A stretch of 64,000 nt of DNA from Microbacterium sp. AG1240 (GTDB taxonomy: Bacteria > Actinomycetota > Actinomycetes > Actinomycetales > Microbacteriaceae), in NCBI RefSeq assembly GCF_003635115.1, contig NZ_RBXJ01000003.1, positions 507,324-571,323 on the forward strand, written 5' to 3'. The notes under the pieces are model-generated. The model was not told the origin of the DNA, ran no database searches, and was given only the letters and a program-made list of their open reading frames with translations. This document shows positions 17,644 through 26,370 of the stretch, in pieces (position 1 is the stretch's first letter; each line of letters opens with the position of its first letter). The position numbers and the translations under genes are program-made.

Positions 17644-19413
17644 CTATTCGGCGTCGTCGAGGCGCAGCTCGAGGCTGAGCTGGTCGGCGTCGAGCTCGGC
17701 CAGCGCGTGCCGGAGCGCCGCCGTCGCGTGTCGGCCGTCGTGCGAGAGCTCTCCGAGGCGTGCGCGCATCACCTCGATGATGGCGAGACGCAGCTCGAGC
17801 ACCTCCTGCGTGCGCGCGTCGACGTCTTCGTCGGGCGGCTGCGTCATGCGCGCACCGACGACCCGCACGATGTTCTCCGGGAAGGGGTGGCCGTCGCGTC
17901 GTTGCAGCTTGCCGGCGGCCACCGCCTCGCCGGCGGCCGAGCGCAGTTCGGCGTTCAGTGCCTGCTGCTCCTCGCGCGTGGGGCCCTCGGCGTTGTCGTC
18001 GGTGAGGCCGAGCATGCGCACGAGCCCCGGCAGCGTGAGCCCCTGCAGCAGGAGGCTGAGCACCGCGACGAGGAACGCCACGAAGATCAGCAGCGGTCGT
18101 TCGACCGTGTCGCGGGGGAGGGTCTGGGCGGCGGCGAGCGTGACCACGCCGCGCATTCCGGCCCAGACGATGACCGAACCGTGCCGCCAGTTGAGCGGCG
18201 TATCGCGGTAGTAGTCGAGGTCGGCGACGAGCCGCCGCAGGCGCGAGCGCCCCATCTCGATGCGACGACGCGCGTGTGCCATGTCGAACCGACGTGTCGG
18301 TCGACCGCCGCCGCGGCGCGGGGGCTCGACGTCGGTCGGGCCGGCGTCGAGCCTGGCCTCGAACTGGTCGAGGCGGTCGTCCATGGCCTCGACGCGTTCG
18401 CGGGTGCGCCCGTGATGCCTCCGCCTCCGCCCCTGAAGCCAGACGAGCATCGCGACGTAGGCGCTCCGAACGATGAGCACGATGGCGAGAGCCGCGAGGG
18501 CCAGCCACGCACCCTGCCAGAGGCCCTGGTCGCGCTCGAGGTTGCGCTGCACGATCTCCTTCAGTTCGAGACCCATCACGAGGAACACCGCGCCCTCGAG
18601 CAGCAGCTCGACCGTTCGCCAGTTGAGGCGGTCGGAGATGCGCTCGTCGGGGGTGAACCAGCGCGCCGCGCCCTGTCCGGTGACGATGCCCGCGACCACG
18701 GCCGCCACCAGCCCCGATCCGCCCAGGTGCTCCGACGGCAGGTAGGCGATGAAGGGGATCGTGAAACTGAGAGCCGTGTTCGCCGCGGAGTGCGCGACCC
18801 ACGCCCGCACGCGCAGGTTCACCCAGCCCACGACCGCGCCGACGAGCACGGCCACGATCACGGCCTGGCCGAAGGCGAAGACGGTGTCGCCCACGGCGAA
18901 TCCGCCCGCCACCGCCGCGATCGCGGTGCGCAGCAGCACGAGGGCCGTGGCGTCGTTGAGGAGGCTCTCGCCCTCGAGCAGCGTGACGACCCGGGTGGAG
19001 ATGCCGAGCCGTTTCGCGATCGAGGTGGCCACGGCATCGGTGGGGCTCAGGATGGCGCCGAGGGCGATGCCCAGAGCGATGCCGAGGCCCGGGATCAACC
19101 AGGCGAAGAACAGGCCGAGCACGATCGAACTGACCACCACGAGCAGCACCGAGAGCCCGGCGATCGGTCCGAAGTCGCGGCGGAACTCGATGGCCGGCAG
19201 CTGTACCGCGGCCGAGTACAGCAGTGGCGGCAGCACGACGACCAGGATGAGCTCGGGGTCGATCTCGAGCGCCGGCACGAACGGCAGCAGGCTGACGCCC
19301 AGGCCCAGCGCCATGAGGATCAGCGGGCCGGCGAGGTTGAAGCGCGGGCCGAACGCGGTCGCGAGGCAGATCACGACGACCGCGCCCACGAAGATGAGGA
19401 GGGGGTCGAGCAC
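17644..19413 (-). CDS. CPA1-family Na+/H+ antiporter
   Basis: A 589-residue monovalent cation/proton antiporter of the NhaP/YjcE type. About twelve membrane helices cover residues 1-400, with the family blocks VVVLPPLLYSAAVQLP, GAILSPTDAVATSI, EGESLLNDATALVLL and VLVWAGMRGVVTLAAAQ. The charged cytoplasmic tail is about 150 residues, with a coiled-coil-prone segment around MDDRLDQFEARLDA. It exchanges internal Na+ or K+ for protons at the cytoplasmic membrane. The GTG start has a TATGCT box 6 nt upstream and no ribosome site, so the message is probably leaderless. Confidence 0.93.
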   Translation of the reverse strand: MLDPLLIFVGAVVVICLATAFGPRFNLAGPLILMALGLGVSLLPFVPALEIDPELILVVVLPPLLYSAAVQLPAIEFRRDFGPIAGLSVLLVVVSSIVLGLFFAWLIPGLGIALGIALGAILSPTDAVATSIAKRLGISTRVVTLLEGESLLNDATALVLLRTAIAAVAGGFAVGDTVFAFGQAVIVAVLVGAVVGWVNLRVRAWVAHSAANTALSFTIPFIAYLPSEHLGGSGLVAAVVAGIVTGQGAARWFTPDERISDRLNWRTVELLLEGAVFLVMGLELKEIVQRNLERDQGLWQGAWLALAALAIVLIVRSAYVAMLVWLQGRRRRHHGRTRERVEAMDDRLDQFEARLDAGPTDVEPPRRGGGRPTRRFDMAHARRRIEMGRSRLRRLVADLDYYRDTPLNWRHGSVIVWAGMRGVVTLAAAQTLPRDTVERPLLIFVAFLVAVLSLLLQGLTLPGLVRMLGLTDDNAEGPTREEQQALNAELRSAAGEAVAAGKLQRRDGHPFPENIVRVVGARMTQPPDEDVDARTQEVLELRLAIIEVMRARLGELSHDGRHATAALRHALAELDADQLSLELRLDDAE

Positions 19414-19419
19414 GACACG

Positions 19420-19425
19420 AGCATA
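19420..19425 (-). promoter_or_regulatory. -10 box of antiporter gene, leaderless
   Basis: On the minus strand TATGCT stands 6 nt before the GTG start codon at 19413, placing transcription initiation at the start codon. Confidence 0.5.
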
Positions 19426-19485
19426 GGACCCGCACGAGCGCGGTGTTGCGACGCCGGGGTGGCGGGGGATGCGGCGGGCCGGCCG

Positions 19486-21222
19486 CTAGGCGCCGAACGC
19501 CCGGGCGAGCGTCACGAGCAGCGCGGGCCAGCTACGGCGGGCGCGGAAGCGCGCGAGTCCTTCGCTCACCGCCGTGCCGGTGCGCGCGGTCACGAACCAC
19601 GGTGGCTTCGGCAGCACGGTGAAGACGCCCTTGCGCTGGGCGAGCGCCCCGATAGACCGCGGGAACGGCCGGAAGGGTCCGCGCAGCACCGACCGCTCCA
19701 CGCGGTCGAGCAGCAGCGCGTTGTGCACGACGCCGAGGCCGCTGCCGACGTCGCGCAGCGACCCGCCCGGGAAGGCGCCCCAGCTCAGCTGCGGCACGGT
19801 GAACGACACTCCCGTCCACGCATTGATGGCGATGCCGCCGTACCGCAGCGACGCGATCGCCCGATCGAAACCCGCCCCGAGCGATGCCTCGGTCGCGGGG
19901 TCGATCAGCACGTTCGCGCCGAGGGTGCCGGTGAGACGCTCGTTCGCGTGCGCCACGGCCGCTTCGACGAAGCGCTGCCCCGTGCCGGCGAGCGAGACCA
20001 CGCCGAGCACGGGGGCGAAATACTCGGTGGTCTCCAGGGCGGTCGGGTCATCGCCCGCATCCAGTTCCACCAGCATCCGCGACCCGTCTGCGTCGCGCCG
20101 TGCGGTCGGGTAGTCGGATGCCGCCGACCGCACCTTCTCGTCGCTGCGCGGGTACCAGACCGGCCGCGCCGGCGCGGCGTCGTAGGCGGCGCGGAGCGCG
20201 TCGAGGAAGGCCTCTCGCTGCGGCCACTCGGAGCTCACGATGACGACCTGTGCGGCGATGCAGTTGTGCCCGCTGTTCTGCAGCCGCATGGTCGCGATGT
20301 GCTCGGCCTGGAAACGCAGGTCGGCGTCGCTCCAGCGGCCCGGCACGACGATGACCGGCGCGACCCCGCCGAGCTCCGCGGTGATGGGCGTCGTCAGCCC
20401 CGGATCGTCCGCCTCCCGTCGACGGGCCGCCTCGTCGCCGGTGCCCCACACGATCGCGTCGAACGTGGCCGCCGACCCCGTGATGTGCACGTGCGAGAAG
20501 GCCGGATGCTGCGTGAGGTAGGCACCCACGTCTCCGCCGCCGCGGACGATGCGCAGGAACCCCGGCTCGATGAGCGGCGCGAGGGCACGCTCGAACACGG
20601 GCACGAGGGCGTCCTGCGTCGGATTGACCTTCAGCAGCGATACCCGGTTCGCCGACAGCAACTCGTACAGCACGTCGAGCACCGGGATCGACGTGACGTT
20701 GCCCGCGCCCAGCACGAGACCGACCCCGCCGGATGCGTCGGGGTGCAGCTGGGCGAGGCCCGCGGCATCCCGGGCCTCGGCTCGCGTGGTTCCGGGTTCG
20801 AGCCAGACGTCGCCGCGGAACCCCGAGAGCAGCAGTCGGTCGATCGGCTGCGCGGGCAGCACGCGCGCGCGAAGCCCGCCACCCGGGGCGTCGTCGAGGC
20901 GCACCCCGTCGAGAGGAGTGCGGCCGGCGGCGAGCTTGTCGAGCGTCGCGCGGGCGGCTTCGAGCGCGCCGAGGGTGGCGTACGGGCCGGTGAGCCATTC
21001 CTCGCCGCGGAGCGGATGCTGCCGACCGAGCTGCTTCGACGTCGCGGCGACGTCGGCCCACTCGCCGGCGACCGCGCCGACGGTCTCGTGCAGACGGCCG
21101 AGCAGCCGCGCGCGCTGCTCGACGGTCAGCACGGTCCACAGTCGGGCACCCGTCTCGAGCGCGGCGATGTCGGCGTCGATCCGAGCGGCGTCGGGGACGC
21201 TCTGCGCTGTCGGTTCCGCCAT
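19486..21222 (-). CDS. Aldehyde dehydrogenase family protein
   Basis: A 578-residue NAD(P)+-dependent aldehyde dehydrogenase-fold protein. The motif VHITGSAATFD aligns with the cofactor-binding FTGS block, Glu283 lies in TAELGGVAP, and the nucleophile Cys321 lies in NSGHNCIAAQ. The N-terminal ~120 residues and the C-terminal extension ending in a hydrophobic WPALLVTL segment make it longer than the usual ~480-residue enzyme. The start at MAEPTAQ has GGAG upstream; longer in-frame starts would overlap the neighbouring glutaredoxin-like gene. The substrate cannot be told from the sequence. Confidence 0.85.
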   Translation of the reverse strand: MAEPTAQSVPDAARIDADIAALETGARLWTVLTVEQRARLLGRLHETVGAVAGEWADVAATSKQLGRQHPLRGEEWLTGPYATLGALEAARATLDKLAAGRTPLDGVRLDDAPGGGLRARVLPAQPIDRLLLSGFRGDVWLEPGTTRAEARDAAGLAQLHPDASGGVGLVLGAGNVTSIPVLDVLYELLSANRVSLLKVNPTQDALVPVFERALAPLIEPGFLRIVRGGGDVGAYLTQHPAFSHVHITGSAATFDAIVWGTGDEAARRREADDPGLTTPITAELGGVAPVIVVPGRWSDADLRFQAEHIATMRLQNSGHNCIAAQVVIVSSEWPQREAFLDALRAAYDAAPARPVWYPRSDEKVRSAASDYPTARRDADGSRMLVELDAGDDPTALETTEYFAPVLGVVSLAGTGQRFVEAAVAHANERLTGTLGANVLIDPATEASLGAGFDRAIASLRYGGIAINAWTGVSFTVPQLSWGAFPGGSLRDVGSGLGVVHNALLLDRVERSVLRGPFRPFPRSIGALAQRKGVFTVLPKPPWFVTARTGTAVSEGLARFRARRSWPALLVTLARAFGA

Positions 21223-21253
21223 CACGCGCTCCGGGTGGCTCGGGCGGGGAGTC

Positions 21254-21511
21254 TCAGATGAGGGAGAGCTCGCGGAGCTTGGCCTCGACGTCGGCGTTCG
21301 ACGGCTCGACATGGTGCGTCGAGTCGGGGTAGACCACGACGGGGATCTGCGTGCGGCCCGAGATCTCGCGGGCGACGTCGGCGGCGGCGGGGTCGGCCTC
21401 GAGGTCGACGTACTCGTACGAGATGCCGAGCTCGTCGAGCTGCTTCTTCGTGCGGCGGCAGTCGATGCACCACTGGGCGCCGAACATCTTCACGGGAGTA
21501 TCCGAAGTCAT
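21254..21511 (-). CDS. Glutaredoxin-like protein (mycoredoxin type)
   Basis: An 85-residue thioredoxin-fold protein. The redox motif is WCIDC at residues 14-18, followed by a cis-Pro in TQIPVVVY and an ADV segment near the C-terminus, as in mycoredoxin/NrdH-like proteins of actinobacteria. Such proteins reduce mycothiol mixed disulfides or small targets. It is 31 bp upstream of the aldehyde dehydrogenase, so co-transcription is likely. TAGCCT lies 6 nt before the ATG, and GGAG lies between. Confidence 0.9.
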   Translation of the reverse strand: MTSDTPVKMFGAQWCIDCRRTKKQLDELGISYEYVDLEADPAAADVAREISGRTQIPVVVYPDSTHHVEPSNADVEAKLRELSLI

Positions 21512-21517
21512 CGCTCC

Positions 21518-21523
21518 AGGCTA
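21518..21523 (-). promoter_or_regulatory. -10 box candidate of glutaredoxin-like gene
   Basis: TAGCCT on the minus strand lies 6 nt before the ATG at 21511. A GGAG in the same 6 nt could serve as a ribosome site if transcription starts further upstream, so this box is less certain than the others. Confidence 0.35.
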
Positions 21524-21554
21524 GCCGGGTTGGGTGCCCGCCGGGCGGTCGGTC

Positions 21555-22118
21555 TCAGCCGAGGAACGCGCTCGGGTCGAACTCGTCGATCGGGATGACG
21601 CGGATCCGCGGCAGCGGGGCGTCGAACACCCGGGCGTCGTACTCGAGGTCGAACTTCTCCAACCCCGGGATGGAGGCGAATCCGGCGTTCCGGAACTCGG
21701 AGAATGCGGCGATGCCGACGCGGCGCGGAGAGCCGATGAGGTCGGACAGGTCGTGGAGGAAGTCGCCGTCGTGGCTCACCAGCATCACGTCGGCGTCGCG
21801 GTCGCGCATCGCCTGGAGCGTGCGCTGGATGGCGATGTCGACGATCTTCTCGTCGGGTCCGCCCGACAGCGGCACGACGACGTAGTCCATCGCCTTCAAC
21901 GCCTGCACGAACGGCATCGGGATTCCGGCGGAGGCATTGAGGAAGAACACGCCCTGCGCGGGCTGCGCCCAGACGCGCTCCGAGAAGGTGACGAGGCGGT
22001 CCCACCGGGGCCGCTCGTCGGGCTGCGGCCGCCGGCCGAGAATCGAGGCGCCCAGGGTGGCATCGATGTTCTCGCCGTCCACGAGCACCCAGGTCGTCCG
22101 CGAATCCGTATCTGGCAC
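21555..22118 (-). CDS. NYN domain (LabA-like) putative RNase
   Basis: A 187-residue protein of the NYN/PIN-like nuclease fold. The acidic metal-binding residues are visible in VLVDGENID, EKIVDIAI and VSHDGDFL. Family members cleave RNA. The GTG start has AAGGGG upstream. It is 43 bp from the glutaredoxin-like gene in the same direction. No antitoxin-like partner is present, so it is more likely a housekeeping RNA-processing enzyme than a toxin. Confidence 0.85.
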   Translation of the reverse strand: MPDTDSRTTWVLVDGENIDATLGASILGRRPQPDERPRWDRLVTFSERVWAQPAQGVFFLNASAGIPMPFVQALKAMDYVVVPLSGGPDEKIVDIAIQRTLQAMRDRDADVMLVSHDGDFLHDLSDLIGSPRRVGIAAFSEFRNAGFASIPGLEKFDLEYDARVFDAPLPRIRVIPIDEFDPSAFLG

Positions 22119-22222
22119 TGCGTCCCCTTTCGTGGGAGTTCCAGCCGCATCCTATGCGCGCCGATCCCGCCCCGGCGATTCGCGTCGCGCACGCCGGCCG
22201 AACCGCGGGTATTCGGCCGGGC

Positions 22223-22251
22223 CGCGGGCTTTGCGCGCGGGGAAGCCCGCG
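22223..22251 (-). terminator. Hairpin after glycosyltransferase gene
   Basis: Perfect 9-bp stem CGCGGGCTT/AAGCCCGCG with an 11-nt loop, 70 bp downstream of the GT2 gene on the minus strand. There is no T-run, which is common for actinobacterial terminators. The rest of the gap (22119-22319) shows nothing else. Confidence 0.5.
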
Positions 22252-22319
22252 TGCGAGCCGATCACCCGCGTCTGGGGAGGGCGCAGCCCTGGAGGCCCGC
22301 GGAAGGGGCGACGGCGGCG

Positions 22320-23447
22320 TCAGAGGGCGAGCTCGTCGGCCAGAGGAGTCTGCGACTCCTCCGCCTTCGCGCCGCGCTGCTTGCGGGGTGCGTAGACCAC
22401 GAGCGCGTGGAAGAGGAACCGCACGACGAACGCGGCGATGAGCGTGAGGGCGGCGGCCAGAACGCTCGGGATGTGCGTGCGCTCGACGAGAACCCACAGC
22501 ACCGGGATGCGGATGATCGCCTCGATCCCGTTGAACGTGAACGACTTGAGGAAGCGATGCCGCATGAGCCCCGAGTCCTGGCGCATGTCGGCGAAGACGA
22601 GGTACTCGAGCAGCAGGAAGTTTCCGATGATCGTCACAATGCTCGCGAAGATCGAGGCCCAGATGTACTCCATGCCGAAGCCGATGAGGGCCCACATGAT
22701 GCCGAGGTTCGCCAGAGCGCCGACGCCGCCGACGAGCGCGAAGGCCGACATGCGTCCGAAGCGCAGCATCGTCAGCTGCGTGAGGAAGCGGATGCCCTGC
22801 GTGAACGACGCCTTCGACTCGCCCGCGTAGCGCTCGGCGAAGTCGAAGGGCACCTCGGCGACGCGCATCTGCTTGCGCGCGAGGATCTCGAGAAGGATCT
22901 TGAACCCGCGCGGGCGCAGCGAGTCGACGTCGATGGCCGTGCGGTTCACGAGGAAGAAACCGGTCATCGGGTCGGAGCAGCCGTGCAGCTTGCGGGGGAA
23001 CATGGCCTTGGTCAGCAGTGTCGACGCGCGGGAGACCCCGGTGCGCACCGCGTTGGCGAGTCCGTCCGACGTGCCGCCGGCGGTGTACCGCGAGGCGACG
23101 ACGACGTCGGTGTCACCGCGCTGGGCGCGGGCGAGCATGTCGGGGATGACCTCGGGCGGATGCTGCAGATCGCCGTCCATGACGAGGCACCACTCCGACG
23201 TGGACGCCTGGATGCCCTCGACCACGGCGCCGCCGAGGCCGCCGGTGGGGTGGTCGCGATGGATCAGGCGCACCGGGGTGTCGGTCTTCGCCGCGGCCTC
23301 GCGAATGATGTCGGGGGTGCTGTCGGTGGAGTCGTCGACGAACACCACCTCGAACGCGGTGCCGGTCAGAGCTGCGTCGAGGCGTCGGAGAAGCTCCCGA
23401 ACGTTCGGCCCCTCGTTGAAGGTGGGGACGATGACGGACACATCCAT
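22320..23447 (-). CDS. GT2 glycosyltransferase fused to GtrA membrane domain
   Basis: A 375-residue protein. Residues 1-220 are a dolichol-phosphate-mannose-synthase-like GT2 domain (SVIVPTFNEGPNVRELL, EVVFVDDSTDSTPDII, VMDGDLQHPPEVIPDML), which moves a sugar from a nucleotide donor to polyprenyl phosphate on the inner membrane face. Residues ~230-370 are a GtrA-type domain of four helices, thought to flip the lipid-linked sugar. The ATG at MDVSV was chosen; an in-frame TTG nine codons upstream is weaker. A TAGGCT box lies about 40 nt upstream of the ATG. The product sugar probably decorates the cell wall. Confidence 0.9.
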   Translation of the reverse strand: MDVSVIVPTFNEGPNVRELLRRLDAALTGTAFEVVFVDDSTDSTPDIIREAAAKTDTPVRLIHRDHPTGGLGGAVVEGIQASTSEWCLVMDGDLQHPPEVIPDMLARAQRGDTDVVVASRYTAGGTSDGLANAVRTGVSRASTLLTKAMFPRKLHGCSDPMTGFFLVNRTAIDVDSLRPRGFKILLEILARKQMRVAEVPFDFAERYAGESKASFTQGIRFLTQLTMLRFGRMSAFALVGGVGALANLGIMWALIGFGMEYIWASIFASIVTIIGNFLLLEYLVFADMRQDSGLMRHRFLKSFTFNGIEAIIRIPVLWVLVERTHIPSVLAAALTLIAAFVVRFLFHALVVYAPRKQRGAKAEESQTPLADELAL

Positions 23448-23561
23448 AAAGGACTCTCGATCTGCTGGTTCCAAGGACGTTTCAGCCTAACGGGGGTTCC
23501 TGAGACGCGGCTATGGGCGCCCACAGGCGGGAAAAGGGCGTCTTTCCGCGGGAGAGGGCGA

Positions 23562-24719
23562 TCAGCCGATGAGACCGACCAGATCGTCGACGGTCATTCC
23601 GTAGTTGATGCGGATGCACGGGAGGGCGAGTTTATCGGTGCCGATCCGCACATATCCCTGCTCGATCGTGCGACCCATCTCGAATCCGGCCTGGGCGACA
23701 CCCCGCTTGGTGGTGTCGTTGTAGTGCCCGAACGGGTAGGCGACGACCTCCTTCACGCCGAGCACCTGGGCCGACTGCTCGAGGTCGGCGGCGATCTGGT
23801 CGGCGGTCCAATTGACCATCCGGCCCTTGCCGTTCTCACCGGCCTCGTGCATGTCCTGGGTGTGGGAGCGCTGCAGCACGTAGGGGTTGGGCGGTCCTTC
23901 GGTGCGCCACTTCGTGATGACGAACGACGTCGTCATCACCTTGTACTTCTCCACGACGGGAGCGGCGAGGTCGAGCCACGTCTGGTGCGCGTCGTCGTCG
24001 GTCACGATCACCGAATGCTCGGGCAGGAAGAGCGCGCCGTCGATGAACGCGCTCAGTTCGTCCCAGGTCGGGAGGTAGAACCCCGACGAGGCGATGTAGG
24101 CCATCTGCGCGTCGAAGTCGCCGATGTAGGCGTAGTTCAGCTTGAGCGAGTTGTTCTCGCCCTCGGGGTTCGCGGTGAACTGGTGGTACATGAGGATCGG
24201 GATCCCCGCGTCTTCGGCGGCGTTGACCTCCGGGGTCGTCCACGCGCCGTGCAGCGTGACCTGCCGGTCGACGCACGAGACCGCGTCGGAGCCGTTCACC
24301 CGCGCCGCCGCCGAGAGGGCCGCAGCATCCTGGTCGCTGGCGTACCAGCCCGCGAACACCTTGCCCTCCGCGCGGGGGATCGGGAGCGCGGAGTACAACG
24401 CCCCCTGCGTCTGCAGTACGGGGTCGAGCGCGATCGCGTCGCCGGTGAACTGCACCGCACAGGCCTGCGGGTCGCTCGTCGAGGCGAGCAGCGTCTGCGC
24501 GGGGGTGAGGGGCGTCTCTTCGGGAACCGGGGTGGGCGACTCGGATGCTGCGGGCTCGGCCGTCGCCCCCGATCCCGCGGACTGGGCCAGCGCCATGGCG
24601 GTGAAGATGCCGCCGGCCGCGAGCACGATCACCGCGGCGAGCGATCCGAAGACCCACAACCGGCGCGCCCGGTAGACGGCGCGTCTCGCGCGCACCCTTT
24701 CACCGCGTGACGACGTCAT
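23562..24719 (-). CDS. Polysaccharide deacetylase-like exported protein
   Basis: A 385-residue protein with an N-terminal signal anchor (about residues 17-42), a low-complexity Ala/Ser/Pro linker and a NodB-type domain. The metal-binding motifs are present in modified form: VTDDDAHQTW for the usual TFDDG, and RSHTQDMH for the HxxxH block. PILMYHQF precedes them, as in many Gram-positive members. It probably trims acetyl groups from peptidoglycan or another surface glycan. The start MTSSRGER has GGGGGAACG upstream; an earlier in-frame ATG would place coding sequence inside palindromic element A. Confidence 0.85.
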   Translation of the reverse strand: MTSSRGERVRARRAVYRARRLWVFGSLAAVIVLAAGGIFTAMALAQSAGSGATAEPAASESPTPVPEETPLTPAQTLLASTSDPQACAVQFTGDAIALDPVLQTQGALYSALPIPRAEGKVFAGWYASDQDAAALSAAARVNGSDAVSCVDRQVTLHGAWTTPEVNAAEDAGIPILMYHQFTANPEGENNSLKLNYAYIGDFDAQMAYIASSGFYLPTWDELSAFIDGALFLPEHSVIVTDDDAHQTWLDLAAPVVEKYKVMTTSFVITKWRTEGPPNPYVLQRSHTQDMHEAGENGKGRMVNWTADQIAADLEQSAQVLGVKEVVAYPFGHYNDTTKRGVAQAGFEMGRTIEQGYVRIGTDKLALPCIRINYGMTVDDLVGLIG

Positions 24720-24802
24720 CGTTCCCCCATTTCCCGCCCGGCGATCATAACCGGGCGGGTCCGCCGACCCCGGCAGGCGTGCGGACGCGTCGGCTGCGCG
24801 TC

Positions 24803-24865
24803 GAGACACGCAGATCGGCTCGGACATCGCGCCAGGCGGCGCGTCTGGGCCGATGCGTGTTTCTC
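24803..24865. repeat. Dispersed palindromic element A (homologous to B)
   Basis: A 63-bp imperfect inverted repeat abutting the stop codon of the GH13 gene on the minus strand. The outer arms are GAGACACGCAGATCGGC and GCCGATGCGTGTTTCTC. The apical part includes GACATCGCGCCAGGCGG, identical over 17 nt to element B at 56924-56989, 32 kb away in the same orientation. It may be a 3'-end RNA element or terminator shared by several genes. Confidence 0.75.
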
Positions 24866-26201
24866 AGCTGCTGAGCACAGCCCAGCCGTGCGGCGCGAGC
24901 TCGACCTCGGCGCCCGCGATCGTCGCCGTCCCCGCCGCCACCGACGTCGCGCCGGCCGCCGGGAGCGATACCGGCTGGTCGGCCAGGTTCAGCACGGTGA
25001 CGAGCGCATCGGTGCCGGTGGCGGTCCGCAGCGATACCGCGGTGTTCGTCACCTGCACCACGTCGGTCTGCGCGGTGCGCAGCCACGGGTGCCGCCGTCG
25101 CAGCGCGATCAGCTCCTGGTGCACCGCGAGCACGGCGGCCGCATCCGCCTCCGCGCCGGGCAACGTCGTCGGATCCGCCGGGGGTACCGGGGGGAACTCC
25201 GGGCGCACCGCGTCGTCACCACCGAGGCGTTGCTCCTTCACGGCGCGCAGCCCGTATTCGTCGCCGGCGTAGATCATCGGCGTGCCCGCGAGGATGCACA
25301 GCAGCGCGACGGCGTGCGGAACATGGCGCGCGTCGCCGACCGCGGAGGCGATGCGGGTGACGTCGTGGTTGCCGATGAACGTGGTGGGCACGAACGTCTC
25401 GAGCAGCGCGTTGTTGCGCTCGATCGCGTGCGTCGTCTCGAAGAGGTTCGCGTCGGAGAGGCCGTGCCAGATCCCCTGCCACAGCTCGTACTGCGTGAGG
25501 GAGTCCATGGTCGATTGCGCGACGATGGCGGCTGCGTCGCCGTGGATGACCTCGCCGGTGATCCACACATCCGGATGCTGCGCGCGCACCCGCGGGAGCA
25601 CACGCGCCCAGAACGCGGGGTCGACCGCGTAAGCGGCGTCGAGGCGCCACCCGTCCGCGCCGCGGTCGAGCCAGTGCGTCATGACGTCGACGACGAGTTG
25701 TTCGACGGCCGGCGAGGAGTGGTCGAGCACGACGAGGGCGTCGTGCCCCTCGAACACCTCCGCCGCCACGGGGGCGGAGGGCTCCCACCCGTTCCAGTCC
25801 ACGCGGAACAGGTCGGCCGTCGCGGCATCCGGCCCGTTCTCGTCGAGCGCGCGGAAGGCGGGGTGCGCGCGACCGACGTGGTTGAAGACCCCGTCGAGCA
25901 GCACCCGCACGCCCTTGTCGTGCGCGGCGGCGACGAGTCGGTCGAAATCGGCGTCGTCGCCGAGACGCGGATCGATGCGGAAGTGGTCGATCGTGTCGTA
26001 GCCGTGCGTGGTCGAGGCGAACACCGGACCGAGGGCGAGACCGTTCAGCCCCAGCTCGACGATGTGGTCGAGCCACCCGCCGATGCGGTCGAGACGGTGT
26101 TGCGCCGCATCCGCCTCGTCGCCCTCCGGACGGATGGGGGCTCCGACGAAGCCGAGCGGATAGACGTGCCACCACATCGCGTGGTCGACCCAGAGTGCCA
26201 T
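24864..26201 (-). CDS. GH13 alpha-amylase family enzyme
   Basis: A 445-residue glycoside hydrolase family 13 protein. The four conserved regions are visible: DGVFNHVGRAHPAF (I), GWRLDAAYAVDP with the nucleophile Asp (II), WITGEVIHGD with the acid/base Glu (III) and FIGNHDVTRI (IV). The N-terminus MALWVDHAMWWHVYPLGF gives the start; a GTG five codons earlier is possible. No signal peptide, so it acts in the cytoplasm on maltodextrin-type substrates. It is divergent from a second GH13 gene with a palindrome in between. Exact specificity cannot be told. Confidence 0.88.
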   Translation of the reverse strand: MALWVDHAMWWHVYPLGFVGAPIRPEGDEADAAQHRLDRIGGWLDHIVELGLNGLALGPVFASTTHGYDTIDHFRIDPRLGDDADFDRLVAAAHDKGVRVLLDGVFNHVGRAHPAFRALDENGPDAATADLFRVDWNGWEPSAPVAAEVFEGHDALVVLDHSSPAVEQLVVDVMTHWLDRGADGWRLDAAYAVDPAFWARVLPRVRAQHPDVWITGEVIHGDAAAIVAQSTMDSLTQYELWQGIWHGLSDANLFETTHAIERNNALLETFVPTTFIGNHDVTRIASAVGDARHVPHAVALLCILAGTPMIYAGDEYGLRAVKEQRLGGDDAVRPEFPPVPPADPTTLPGAEADAAAVLAVHQELIALRRRHPWLRTAQTDVVQVTNTAVSLRTATGTDALVTVLNLADQPVSLPAAGATSVAAGTATIAGAEVELAPHGWAVLSS

Positions 26202-26239
26202 CTGGCCAGTCAACACGGTGATCGCGCCCGACCGTGCAG

Positions 26240-26264
26240 GGTTGCGCGGTCGAACCGCGCGACC
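26240..26264. promoter_or_regulatory. Palindrome between divergent GH13 genes (operator candidate)
   Basis: A 25-bp near-perfect palindrome, GGTTGCGCGGT then its complement ACCGCGCGACC, in the gap between the two divergent GH13 genes. It is suitable for a dimeric repressor acting on both promoters. A hairpin terminator is unlikely because both genes run away from it. Confidence 0.5.
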
Positions 26265-26318
26265 TATCGGGTCGCGTCGGCACGGTCAACCTCCACCTGT
26301 TCGCGTCTCGCGCGCGGA

Positions 26319-26324
26319 TACGAT
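26319..26324 (+). promoter_or_regulatory. -10 box of GH13 trehalose-synthase-like gene
   Basis: TACGAT about 47 nt upstream of the chosen GTG start; transcription would begin near 26331, giving a roughly 40-nt leader that includes the AAGGA ribosome site. The -35 region is weak. Confidence 0.35.
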
Positions 26325-26370
26325 CGTGACCACCTGAATGCTGTGCTGTGCCGCCTGGGAAGGACCCTCC

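Noticed and set aside
17596..21261. Open frame of over 1,200 codons on the + strand
   Set aside because: It is antisense to the antiporter and aldehyde dehydrogenase genes; the product is low-complexity Arg/Glu/His-rich sequence, as expected for a shadow frame in GC-rich DNA.
21555..22118. NYN protein as toxin of a toxin-antitoxin pair
   Set aside because: No small antitoxin-like gene is adjacent, and the protein is longer than typical PIN/NYN toxins.
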